DNA of 64,000 nt, from contig JAULBX010031370.1 of the NCBI GenBank assembly GCA_032358255.1, positions 372,001 through 436,000 of the forward strand. The letters are read 5' to 3'. Made by a program: the position numbers and the translations under genes. This document shows, one piece after another, positions 45,068 to 55,956 of the stretch. The notes below the pieces were generated by a model that was not told where the DNA came from, made no database searches, and was given only the letters and a program-made list of their open reading frames with translations. Positions within the stretch are counted from its first letter, which is position 1. Each line of letters starts with the position of its first letter. This DNA is from Heterotrichella gracilis. Its lineage: Eukaryota; Sar; Xanthophyceae; Tribonematales; Xanthonemataceae.

Positions 45068-46115
45068 ATGGTTGTGGAGAACAGCGAGGAGGTGTTTGAG
45101 ATCTACAACGAAGACCTGGAGCTTATTGGCACGGAGCTACGAGGGGTGGTGCACGCCAAGGGGCTGCTCCACAAGTCTGTGTACTGCTTTGTCTTCAACC
45201 CCAAAGGCCAGCTCCTCATCCAACAGCGCTCTACGCAGTAAGTACTATTGCTTGACTTGGCTATCACGCGCTTTGTCACATCTTGACTCATTTCTTGGCA
45301 TGGCATGTCGCAGAGCCTATGCTCTCCGTTTTACTACCTTTTGAGTGCCATCCGCGGTGCTGCAGGAAAAAGATTGGCCCAGGACAATGGGACTTGAGCG
45401 TTGCTGAGCACCTGTCACCTGGGGAGAGCTTTCAGGAGGTGACGCCTGTCCTATGCTGCCGATTCTAGGGTCTGCTGCTCACCACTACCAACTGAGGCCT
45501 GTCAATAACCAACGCTGGTTTTTGTTGCACTCGAGTCAAACTATGGGCCAAGACGTCACTCCTTTGATATGCAGACTTACTTCCCATTTCCATCCAGGGT
45601 GCACATCGAGGGCTGCAGGAGGAGCTGGGCATCACAGTTCCCCTCAACAGGCTACGAGGCCCGCTCAACGCTGTCCACAAGCGCAAGCTAGAGCTGCCCC
45701 CAAACTTCTGCGACTACGAGTTTGTCCAAAGTTTCAGGTCAGTGCAACGACCCTCCACCGCTTGCGTTCCAAGCCAGTGTGACACCACCCTGGTATCATA
45801 AATACCCTATACCCTAAGCAATACATTTCTTGACCTGAAAACCCTACAAGCCGCTGGTGTTGGTGTCAGCAAACGCCATCAGGTTTGTCTGTGTGGCGCA
45901 GGCTGGACAACTGGGACGATGCCCTCAGTTTGGATGCGGACGAGGTGCAGGCTGCACGGTGGGTGAGCTTGCAAGAAGTGCGGCAGGAGATGGCGGCCAA
46001 CCCCCACAAATTCACCTCGTGGTTCCACGCAGAAATAGCTCAGCTGAATTGGTTCGAGGGCAGTGGAGCTGCAGCAGATGCGGCTACCCCGGCTGAGCAG
46101 CTGGTGCCAGTATGA
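45068..46115 (+). CDS. Nudix hydrolase, IDI/NUDT3-like, with altered Nudix box
   Basis: Exons 45068-45237, 45366-45438, 45598-45737, 45902-46115; 199 codons, phases 2/0/2. The N-terminus NSEEVFEIYNEDLELIGTE with RGVVHAKGLLHKSVYCFVFN, then LLIQQRS and GQWDLSVAEHLSPGES, is the pattern of the Nudix group that includes isopentenyl-diphosphate isomerase relatives and the N-terminal domain of plant NUDT3. The Nudix box (G-x5-E-x7-REUxEExGU) reads EHLSPGESFQEGAHRGLQEE followed by LGI: the leading Gly is Glu and the RE pair is RG, while the later EE pair is kept. If the sequence is right, metal binding may be weakened. Likely cytosolic; substrate unknown. An upstream coding exon cannot be excluded. 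Confidence 0.75.
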
Positions 46116-46299
46116 AATTGACGGTTTGTGACAAGGCTATCAGCTGGGGTAATCCATTGTTGATTGAGACCAGCGCTGCAGCAATGTCCACATCGCCAGC
46201 TGATGGAGGCATGGAGGTTGTCGCAGTTGGGCAAATTCATCTCCGACTGGTTGCAGCTGGTCTGTGAGAAATGGCAACGTTGGCAGGGGCGGTGGCGCA

Positions 46300-47881
46300 T
46301 CAGGGCATCAGGATGCACCTGGCGGGCGCTCCATCGCTGCCCTGAAGCTTGAGCGGGAGGCAGTGCATGCTGTACAAGCCTTCCGCCACACCAGTCAAAT
46401 TGAGCCCTTCCACTGCAATCACACCCTGCACAGTACAAACGATGTTTAGGGTTTATACTTTAGGGTTTGGGGTTTATGCCATTCAGCCCAGGCCCTCAAC
46501 TGCAGTCGCACCCTGCACAATACAATGTTGCCTATCCCACCAGTTGACTTTACGTTATTCCCCTACTGCAAAAGCAATGGCATTATTTTTGCTTGACAAG
46601 GGTTTTATAAAATATGGACACCAATTTGAGTGCTACATCTGGCACTTACATGGCCTAGGAGCACGTCGTGTGCGCCTGACAGGTCATCGTAAACAGCTAT
46701 CGATAGATAATCAATCCCAATGGTGCGTATGTCTGTGAACTCAACCACCCACTCAGCGCCATCTCGTGTCAAAGCTGTGTATGAGCTTTCAAACTCCCTC
46801 TTGTCAAAAAGCCTCCTGCACAGCACCCGTCAGCCAATTTTAATATTCTGTTCAGGGCAGGGGTGTTAATATATAAACCAGGAATTTGTGGTTCAGGGTT
46901 TAGGGTTTAGGGTTTGCCCAGTAGACATGCCTTGCACAAGCCAGCCCATGTCACGGGGCTGCGTGTGCCATCTCTGCACTGGAGGGTTCATTGCAGCAAA
47001 GGCGTGGGGCAAGGTCAAGCATTTGTGAATGACGGCTTTTTCAACAGCGCGTTGCAACCCTTGCCGAGGCCAAGTTGCTGCAGTATTCACAGTGGCAGAG
47101 CCAAGCACATCAGAGGTTCATGGGGAAAAGCGCACCGGGCTGTATTGGAGTTCTTGAGGATCAGTCTTGTCGTCCCCTTAGGTATTTCCAAATCGGCCAA
47201 CACATCTGCTGTCACATTCGAGCGATGGGGCACCTCGACGACCAATGCTGGCCCTGAACCACGCACGTATGGTCAATCCTATCATGTGCAAGCCATAACC
47301 AGCAGTGTTGCAACAACCACGATGAGCTGCAACCATACCGTTCAAGGCAGCGAGGTCCAATGACTCAACTCCTCTGCCCGTTTGGTAGCTCTGTCCAGCG
47401 TTCGACACACAATACTGTCAATTGAGAAGTGGAAGTGCTTGATGGCAGACAGCGGGAAGTCTACCATATTTGCCAGGCGTTTCAGGCATTGTTTAAAGCT
47501 TTGCAAGAGACCCACCTGGTCAACAAAGTGGCCAGGGGCGTCAATATGAGTTCCAGTATGGGCGCCCAGCTTCAGGTGGGATAGGTTGCAGATGTCCCCT
47601 CCAGCTAGGGACCTGGTCAGCGTCCTATACTCGCCCAGGCCCTCTGTAGAGTCCCACGCTGGAACACCAGGATGCAATACGACGGAGATGTCTATAATAG
47701 AGTGTGGAGAGAGTGCTGCATCGCCAAATGCTCTGTCCCAAAGCCACTCTGTTTGGACGCACTTTGCGTCTGAAGAGGACAGACAAGCTTCCGAGTTTTC
47801 ATCGGTATTTAGAAGATCAACGGAGAAAGTCGTACCGAGGTGCAGCAGCAACACTGCAAGAGCTGCACTATGTCGAAACAT
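46300..47881 (-). CDS. Cyclase-like protein (kynurenine-formamidase/cyclase family)
   Basis: Exons recognised: 47516-47881, 47339-47390, 47136-47205, 46650-46815, 46300-46425 (TGA). [20 protein letters not shown] is a signal peptide. [21 protein letters not shown] and [15 protein letters not shown] contain the family metal-binding HxGTHxDxPxH motif; later [20 protein letters not shown] and [20 protein letters not shown] match the C-terminal half of plant CYCLASE1-like proteins, which carry metal-dependent amidase folds and, in plants, act in the secretory pathway or wall. Phases agree across all five exons (total 780 nt, 260 codons), but about 15 residues normally found after the LNG segment (GPALLVDVP-like) are not accounted for, so a small exon may be missed or lost. 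Confidence 0.75.
46478..46532 (-). repeat. Exon-edge stub with telomere-like filler in the cyclase gene
   Basis: Minus-strand GTGCAGGGTG(C/T)GA(C/T)TGCAGT plus about 20 bases more, the acceptor and start of the last exon (at 46425), recurs here. The gap between stub and real exon is made of AAACCCCAAACCCTAAAG and TAAACCCTAAACA type sequence. Confidence 0.85.
46893..46916 (+). repeat. Interstitial telomere-like tract (TTTAGGG)n
   Basis: Three TTTAGGG-like units in a row within a cyclase-gene intron. Confidence 0.85.
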
Positions 47882-48500
47882 TGCTGTCAGTGCATGCCGT
47901 TGAATGTGGGGTTTGTGTGGTGCCCACTGCCTGCATTACACGTGAATCTCGTCAGCCCTGAACAGAAAAACGAACTACTTGCGTTTTTCACGAGCAGGCA
48001 CGCAATATAACCGCGGTTTTATGGGTGCATGCATGCTTTGCATGCATAAGTGTTGCCTGGGCACCCACTCACGAGCCCGCATTGCCAGGTCAGCATGCTA
48101 TCAGCAGTTGTAAGCGTGTATCGATACCTGAGGAGTATAACCAGTGGCAAAACTTGCTTGCTCTCTTGTGTACGCTATCAAACTACGTAAGGAGACCTTT
48201 TTCGCATGCATGCATGCATATGACCTAGTTGACGTCTCGTTCACCCAATAAGGCATGGTGTTGGAGCTCTATCTCCGTTGCTAATATCCCTGTCAACCAG
48301 CTGGCCAAAAGAAAAGCTCTGCTTGCCACGTGCGTGCGCATGTAGCTGCAGCTACAAAACCAGCATTGCTTATTCACGTAGTATAGTACGTCAGCCAAAG
48401 AGGGTGATTTTGTTTGCCCCTGTTCAGCCTTTGACCCGTTTATTACCCTGTGCGCCCGGTGGGCAGCCTTTGCACGGCAATAGGCCTGGCTACAGCCACC
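47882..48500. other. Divergent promoter region
   Basis: About 620 bp between the start codons of the cyclase-like gene (minus) and ICP55-like gene (plus). Contains several GCATGCATGC runs (about 48028-48050 and 48204-48220). No gene supported. Confidence 0.45.
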
Positions 48501-51500
48501 ATGTCTGCATCTGTCAGGCGGGTGTGTAGAGACAAGCCCTTGCACCTGGTTCCCCTCCTGGCCCGCCTGTTTGCCACCAGCGGCACGACAACCACCAGCC
48601 AAAGCCCACTGGTACGGGCTAGTGGCTTTGAGGCGGGGCAAGCTATCCCAGCGACACACCCACAGGTGGGGCGCCCCTTCCAGCATGCTGTTGCACGCAC
48701 ACCATATCTGAATGACACTGGCGTGTCTACAAATGTCAGTAAAGTCTCATCATTTGCAGTGGCTATGACACGGGCACACATATATTGCTCTGCCAGTTAC
48801 TGCCTCGGAATGCGGAGCGATGCACTCCATGCGATACACTCATGACCCTAAACCCTGCAAGCCAAGGCTTGCAGTTGCCCATCATACTGGGCCCTGAAGG
48901 GGTTTCGCCTGTGCTTCAGTTCTTCAAGGAGGGCGAGCTGACCCCAAGGATCAGCGCAGCTGAGTACGCCAGCAGGCGCCAGCGGCTGGCGGATCGCCTG
49001 CCCCCCAACAGCATCGCCATCGTGCCAGCCGCCAAGCAGATGTTCATGACCGGCATCATCCCATACCCCTACCGCCAGGTGGGGATGCACACCAGGGAAA
49101 ATTCTAGGGATAATTTTGAGCAATTTCCCTGTTTAGGGTTTAGGTGGAAAACGTGTGTGGCCTATGAGGTGGACCCTATCAGTTGTCCATACCGCTTACT
49201 GTGCTGCAATCTATCAAACCTCAATTGCCAACGCCGATGCAGGATGCCGACTTCTTCTACCTGACAGGCCTGTGCCAGCCAGCCCTGGCTGTCATCACCG
49301 CAGCTTCACAACCAGGTAAGGTTAGGGTTTAGAGTACATGGTGTAGGGTGTAGAAACTTTAGCTTTACAGGACTGTGCCAGCCAGCGCTAACTGTCATTA
49401 CCGCAGCATCATAACAAGGTCTGTCAACTCTAAGGTTGGGCACGGGTTTATGGTTGACATTAGCATTCGCTTGCTGCCTTGAAATCGCCAATCTATGATA
49501 AAAAGTGGAAATATGTTCCTCGCTGGATTTAAAATGCGTCGTGCGCTGCGTACATTGTATGTAAAGACAATGCTGCCACACTGTGTCGTACATAACCATA
49601 TGCAGCAGGTATGTAGCCATGCCTTGCTGACATGTGCTTGTGCTGCAGGCGGCGGAGACTTTTATCTATTTGTCCCAGACCGAAACCCCGGGGTAAGCCA
49701 GACACCCAACACCCCAACATGCATTCATTTAGCACATGCTTGCCCCCTTGCTTTGGCACTACCAGCATGACATGCCATCTTGCGAGTACTTTGAGTCCAT
49801 CAGCATCCAGCGTTGTGCCACACTGCATTAAGCCCCACTGCACAAATTGAGTCCCCGTCTGCACATTGAGGCCCTCTGTACATTTAAGGCCACTGTACAT
49901 TGAAATCCCCTGCTCATTGAGCCCCAGCACTTGAACCTGTGCAGAAGGAGATCTGGGATGGCAGCCCAGTCGACGCGGATGCCGCAACGCATGTGTTTGG
50001 CGCAACAGGGGCGTTCCCTGTGTCTGAGGTACGCTCCGATTTGTACACATACACCAGGCATTGACTGGCCTTTCTATTCCAGCTATACGTCACCAGCGCA
50101 ATCAATTGTGAGGCATGCCGTCAAGGACAGCTTGCATCTCATCCACTCAGAGCCATAAACAAGTTGATAGGGTGGTTGTGGGGAGACTTGATTGTGGCCA
50201 CTATGGCCATGCCTGTTGAAGTAACACCGGCGCCTAAATCAAAGTCAACGCCAGCGCCTCACACCCCACCCTGCACGAGCATCCATTACCCCAACCCCTA
50301 CACCCTGCAGGCGCATCAGGTGCTTTCAGACATGGTGTCAGGCGCCTCTGCCGTGTTCTACGACCCAGACAGAAACGGGGGGGCACTCCACCACGACCAC
50401 CCTGTACTCGACAGCCTGCAGGCCACCAACCAGGTGCAGCCCCTGCGGCCGCTGCTGCACGCCATGCGCTGGCGCAAGTCGCCTGCTGAGGTGGCGATCA
50501 TGCAGCGCTCGGCCGAAGCGGCGGCGGAGGGCCTGCTGGCCTGCATGTGCGCCACGGCCCCAGGCGTGCCGGAGTTTGGCATCGCTTCCCTTTTTGGTAC
50601 GTTGCTGTTGACCCTGGCGCACATCTCGCATGTCATGTGCAGTGGGCTCCTAGGCTGTCCAGGTTGTGCCCTGCAATGGACCCGGCACCCTAAAACCGCA
50701 TGTTGAATGTTAGAGGTGGGGAGGAGTGGGAAGGGGTTACCCTGGTAAATTCAGCAGAAATTTGGTGCTGGAGGTAGAGCTCGCGCAGCACACATCATTC
50801 ATTACCATGGTGTATTGGCTGCTTCTGTGATCGGTGTGTGATGCGGTGTGTGTGTATGTGCTGCCCCTCTTGCAGAGCATGAGTGCAAGGTGCGGGGAGC
50901 GCAGCGCATGGCCTACCCCCAGGTGGTGGCATCGGGGGCAGACGCCTGCACCATACACTACGGCCGCAATGACAAGGTAGGTGGGCAGTGCGGTATGGTA
51001 CGGTTTATACATGCTCCTTGCCAAGCAGTAAGCATTCTGCCATGGAACATTTGACAAGGTTTACATAATCCGCAGTCACTGGTAGGACACTTACCAAATT
51101 AGAATGAAGACTCCCACATTAAGACTCCCACGCGCATGTCTTCCCCATGTCCCCTCTTGCTACATAATATGGTCCAGCATGGGACCACCACACACCAGCG
51201 ATCACTAGTGGACCAATGACAGTGGGCCATTGACGATTCCGTAGCAGCCCTCACGCCACCACCGCACCCACCTCCCCATAGGTGCTTCAAGGGGGCGACG
51301 TGCTGCTGATGGACGCGGGGTGCGAGCTGCACGGCTACGCAAGCGACGTCACGCGCACGTGGCCGGTGGGGCGCAAGTTCAGCGGGGCGCAGCGGGCGGT
51401 GTACGATATGGTACTGCATGTGCACAGGTGGGGTGGGATGGTGGGGTGTGGGGGTGGGGGGCGAAGGGAGGGGCATGTGTATGACCTGGTGCTTCACATT

Positions 51501-52763
51501 GCCCGGTGAGGGTGGTGGGGGGTGGGGGTGGAGCAGGCGATCAGTTGGGGATGAGGTGTGGGGCGGGTGTGGTAATTTGCTGCTGCACATGCACAGGCGA
51601 GGCGGGGATATGGGGGTGATGAGAGGTAGGGCAGGCAGGGAGGCAGGTGCGCAAGCTGTGGCGGGCAGGCATGGGGGTGCATGGTGCGGCGGAGAGCGTG
51701 GTGCATGGCGCAGTGGACGAGCATGGTGATGCTCTGCGCAGTGATGAAGAAGGATGCTGCTGCATGTGCGCCTCCCCATCAACCCTCGTCCACCCTACAC
51801 ATGTATATACTTAAATGCAATTAAACCTGCAGGGAGTGCCTGGCTGCGTGTCGCCCCGGCGCCACGCTGCGCGCCATCCATGGCCTGTCAGTCAGCCTCA
51901 TCTCGGAGGGCATCGCCAGCCTGGGGCTGCTGGGGGGCGGCAAGAGCGGTCATGACATCGTGTTTGGGGAGTACCGCTCGCTGTACCCGCACTCTGTCGG
52001 TAGGGGCCTGTGCAGAAACGGCATCTATTGTGCAGCAGCAGCAGCTGTTACCAGCACCTGCGCCATTGTTGCCCAGCATCCGGCACCAACGGCAGCGTCG
52101 GCACCCGATGGCATGTCTCCCCATGCACATGTAGAGCTATCATCGACTGCGGTTCATTTAAGTCATGGTCATGACGTGCATTGGCTGGTAGCTAAACCCT
52201 AGTCAAGCGGACGCTCATCAGATACCTAAACCCTAAAACCAAACCCTAAACCCTGATGAGCACGTCGTACTGCTGGTGAGGTGCATGTACCCAGCCTGCA
52301 GGCCACTGGCTGGCGTGCACAAGCCTACACTCTTACAAAAGAAACCCTGAAGTTGGACCCTAGTGATGAGCACTTAGACGCACTCCATGCTGCTGGCGGA
52401 CTGCACCACTTTGAACTCTAAATTTTAAACCCTAACCTTGTGCATTTAGATATTATGCACTCCCCCTGCCCTGCAGGCCACTGGCTGGGCATCGACACGC
52501 ACGACAGCAGCAGCGTCTCCCACGACCAGCCCCTGCAGCCCGGCACGGTCCTGACCATCGAGCCAGGGCTGTACATACCCGACTATGCGCGGTACGGGGC
52601 CTACCGGGGGATTGGGGTGCGCATCGAGGACGACGTGCTCATCACCGAGACTGGGGCGGTGGTGCTGTCGGGGCGGGTACCTACAGACCCTTATGAGGTT
52701 GAGCAGCTGGTGGGGCTGGATAAGCAGGGCCAGGCCAGGCTGGCCTCAGCCTGGCGCCAATAG
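48501..52763 (+). CDS. ICP55: Mitochondrial-type Xaa-Pro aminopeptidase (ICP55/XPNPEP3 family)
   Basis: Exons 48501-48665, 48875-49078, 49243-49315, 49649-49692, 49945-50028, 50311-50596, 50876-50976, 51282-51427, 51833-51999, 52477-52763 join in phase to 519 codons including TAG. The N-terminus [12 protein letters not shown] ... LARLFATSG is Arg-rich and lacks acids, as a mitochondrial presequence. [21 protein letters not shown] and [13 protein letters not shown] mark the aminopeptidase P N-domain. The M24B pita-bread metal ligands are all visible: Asp in LLMDAG and in ASDVTRTWP, His in [10 protein letters not shown], Glu in TIEPGLYIP and in [13 protein letters not shown]. Known family role: trimming one residue from mitochondrial proteins after presequence removal. 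ATTHPQ-like linker (PATHPQ) matches relatives. Confidence 0.85.
49364..49420 (+). repeat. Exon-edge stub (exon with donor) in the ICP55-like gene
   Basis: ACAGGACTGTGCCAGCCAGC ... ACAAGGT repeats the exon end at about 49264-49318 (ACAGGCCTGTGCCAGCCAGC ... CCAGGTAAG) about 100 bp downstream, parted by GTTAGGGTTTAGAG and GTAGGGTGTAG. Confidence 0.85.
51402..51605 (+). repeat. Three-copy repeat of an exon end and donor in the ICP55-like gene
   Basis: The exon end encoding [10 protein letters not shown] before GTGGGG (to 51427) recurs as [10 protein letters not shown] before GTGAGG (about 51478-51510) and as a shorter NLLLHMHR before GCGAGG (about 51573-51600). G-rich spacers of about 60 bp part them. 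All three retain a splice-donor-like end. Confidence 0.75.
52224..52254 (+). repeat. Interstitial telomere-like tract
   Basis: Four CCTAAA-type units (two imperfect) in the last intron of the ICP55-like gene. Confidence 0.8.
52297..52323 (+). repeat. Exon-edge stub (acceptor and exon start) in the ICP55-like gene
   Basis: GCCTGCAGGCCACTGGCTGG at about 52297-52316 repeats the acceptor and first codons of the last exon (about 52469-52490). CCCTAA-type filler lies on both sides. Confidence 0.8.
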
Positions 52764-53716
52764 CATTGGCAGCTCTTGGAAGTATGCCCTCTTTTTTAGA
52801 ATCCCTACCATCCTGGCGTGTATCCCAGTGCGGAGGGGTGCCCAGGTTTGAATTTGACAGGTGGAACACGTCCTTCGTGTGTGTACAAGTGTTGTGCCTG
52901 GCTACCACCTGTGGCTGTGGGCTTTTCCTGTCTTTCTTTCTTGACTGTTGAGACGCAAGGTAAGCATCACACCCGAGCATTGGCTAAGGCAATTTAGTTG
53001 CTGATTGGCGCGCAATGCCAGAGCTGCTTTTGTCAACACTCTTTCGTCTGGTTACAAGAACTATTAGTATTTCACAGCGGAGTTTTCCAACACATAAAAA
53101 TTTGTTACTCAGGCGGTAGTACTAGGGAAACCAGCGGTATCATATCAACCTGCTGTATGGCCTGGTAATAGGTAAAACACTCAATAGTGTACACAACAAG
53201 CGTTGTCAAAATCTCCCACTGGCTTGCAAACAAGTTCGTATGTTGTTCGTGCCTAACCATGTGGTATCATTAAGTACAAGTTTTCTTCTCAACCCTATTC
53301 AGGTTTGTAAGGCAAACAGTCTGGTACAGAATCACAGTGCATCACATGGCACTTGAAACCATGCAGCCCAAAACCGCCCAAAATTTGCAAAGTGGCAGAC
53401 ACACCTGCCTGCTGAGACCGCACAGAGGTCAAGCTGTCTTGAAAATACCTGCTCCAACCCATACACAAGACGCCGTTCTGAAAAACTTGGCAGGGCCACT
53501 GGTGAAAAACTGGGCACCCCCACCCTTGCACAGTTGGTGCATACAATGCATCAAAGCTCTGGATACAATGCTACCCCAAAGCCGTGGGGAGCCCCTATGC
53601 TACAACACGCTGCTGCTCCCTGCTCCAGAGCTTGGTGTGCCCACATGCGCTTCACACATAGAAAGGCTTACCACTCCTGCTGTGTGTGCCCACACGCGCT
53701 TTGCTTATGGAAGGGT
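52764..53716. other. Intergenic region between convergent genes
   Basis: 3' flanks of the ICP55-like and CBS genes. Near 53635-53715 a segment (TGTGCCCACA(T/C)GCGCTT ... AAGGCTTACCAC) occurs twice, the second copy reaching the CBS stop codon at 53717-53719. No gene supported. Confidence 0.5.
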
Positions 53717-54954
53717 TTACCACTTGACACTGGCAGCATCTCCCTCCAGCACGTCAATGGCGCCAGCCTCAATGGCGAGGGCGGTGAAGACGTCGGTGCG
53801 CGTCACCATACCCACCACCACCGCCTTCTCGTTCACCACTGGGATGCGGTGGATCTTGTGCTTCAGCATCAGCACCGCGGCCTGGGCCACAGTTGCGTTG
53901 GTCTTGGCAGCGACTGGGGGGGTGCTCATCACGTCAGCCACGGTCTTGCCACCCTGCATGGACCACAGATAAGCTTGCTCAACTAGTAGCACAGACAGAT
54001 AGATACATAGGGTGAGATACACACTTCCTACAGTCCAGAGACCTTTCAAGACACAAGGAAGTTTGCTCAGCCTTTGGACGGTAAAGATGATTCACAGGGT
54101 GGTGTGGAGGGATCCACTGGCCAGTCATTCCCAGCCCTTGCTTTCCCCTGCGGGATTTTTGCTTTACCTTGAGGGTATCCTTCTTGGACACCACGCCCAC
54201 TAGGTGACGGTCGGTGTCGCTCCTGACCACCGGCAGGCCCGACACGTTGGTAAACTTTGCTGCCACGGACTCGAGGGTCTCGTCTGGGGTGGTGGTGATG
54301 ACGTCCTTGGACATCACCTCGGCCAGGGTGTTGTGGGCCTTCTCCTTGAACAGCTTCTGTGCAAAGAACTCGCCCACCTGCACAGAGAAACGCGAGGGGA
54401 GTCAGCAAGTGCGAACCCAGCGAGTCCTGTTGCACAGGTGGTGTGTGCCAGTTGAACGAGGCGTTTGAACCAGCTGGCAAAACTGATGGCCGCGTCAAGA
54501 CCAACGTGGGAAAGCGCCTCGCTGCAGGCACCCTTCAGCGCCACAACAAGAAAAACAACAACAACAACAGCCGCTAGTGGATGTTCAGCAAACCTGTCTA
54601 CACAGGACGTGGGCTTTCGTAAGATGCACGATTGCCCTAGCTGGCAAACACCCGCTGGGCGCGCGATGGCAAAACGGGCACCACTCAATAACCAGCGGGC
54701 AGGTGTCTACACAGTAGAAGCCTATCAACCTTTTCCTACAGAGTACTTACGTCCTCGTACGATGCAAGGCTCCAGTTGGCGGGCCATTCACCCGCAACTG
54801 CGGACTCATCAGTCTGCTGGGATGCAACGTTCGTGACCACGCGCATGCGCCTTGTCATCGGCAGCCGAGCGACGGCACGCGTGGATGGGGCCACGCCCCG
54901 CCCAACGCTGAACCTGGAGGTCGCAGAGGTAGAGAGGGTGCAAGTCTTCATCAT
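53717..54954 (-). CDS. Plastid-type CBS-domain-pair protein
   Basis: Exons 54751-54954, 54168-54377, 53717-53953; 217 codons including TAA, all phase 0. The first exon (TCTLSTSATSRFSVGRGV ... RAVARLPMTRRMR) is Ser/Arg-rich without acids, as a chloroplast transit peptide. Exon 2 holds CBS domain 1 (LAEVMSKDVITTTPDETLES, SGLPVVRSD, LVGVVSKKD), exon 3 CBS domain 2 (VADVMSTPPVAAKTNATVAQ, HRIPVVNE, VGMVTRTDVFTAL). Such paired CBS modules bind adenosine nucleotides; stand-alone plastid CBS proteins are known as regulators (CBSX type). The exon per domain layout is clean. No catalytic domain is attached. Confidence 0.8.
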
Positions 54955-55956
54955 GATCCCCGGCAAAGGAAAGGGTTCGGAAGGGGGGGGGGGTTGCGTA
55001 GCACAGACAAGTCCGATGGCTTGGATGGATGGTCTCGACAGCAAGTGGAGAAACACGAAGGAGATTCTGCAGCCCAATCCAGTGAATGCTTTCCAGGAGT
55101 TGGGCGCGCAAGTTTATCTAGGGTTGACACGGCTTCCTCCGAGAGGCTGCTTCCGGAAAAAGCACTCCATGTCGGATTCGGTGTCGGAGCATCGGATCCC
55201 ACAAAATCGTTTCCGAGAGGATGTCCGAAACTCCAGTCCGGTTTGATTGCGCTTTATCCGACACCTTTTCCTGGTGGCAGGCATGCACCTATTGTGCAAC
55301 AAAGCATGATAGTTACAAGTGCAGAAAGCCCATCGCCTCACCCGGAAGTCTGTTGATAAGCCCTAGCCAACACTTGGCCCGACTGGTGTATGCATGCATG
55401 TAGATAGATGCATGCATATGGGTGCTGGCTGCAGCTGACTGTACAAGGAGCATACAGGCTACCTAAGAAGCAGCACCAGCTAGCCATGATGCCAACTTTC
55501 TCAGAAGGTGCAGTTGAACCTATGATATTGGACAATTACAAGCGTAAGTCCACCGTTGAGGTGCAAGTGCAGGGAGGGAGCAACACTCGGGAATTCACAA
55601 CTGCAACTCACCCACATGGTGCAGTGCATTTTGTAGTGGGGGTTGGGATCACCCCTCAGGTTTGGGTGCAAAAGTCGAAAGCCAAATACCGGGCAGAGTT
55701 CAACGTACTGACCCCGTGTCGCGTCAAGTTGGAAACACACCACAGATGGAACAGCGGTAACAGACTTTGCAACGGTGTATGTAGTTGTAACAAAAAAAGT
55801 GCTTGTTGGTCTAGCTGGATTCAAGTTCAGGCAACGGGGTGAGTGCTCAGAAGCATCCACCTACTCAGCTGTGGTTGGAAAGTCTTTTTGGAGGATACAG
55901 CGCAGCTCTCAAGCAGCAGCTGAGGTCCCAAGCACGGTGGCAGGTTGACAGGGTTG
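54955..55956. other. Intergenic region
   Basis: Between the CBS gene start and the ABCG stop codon, both on the minus strand. Open frames on the plus strand (for example 55408-55842) have no recognisable motif and are not called. Confidence 0.45.

Noticed and set aside
51099-51782. 227-codon minus-strand open frame over ICP55-like exon 8
   Set aside because: His/Pro-rich shadow of G-rich intron and exon sequence; the plus strand holds conserved metal-ligand motifs here.
55408-55842. 144-codon plus-strand open frame
   Set aside because: No recognisable domain, no neighbouring exons in phase and ordinary composition; could be chance.
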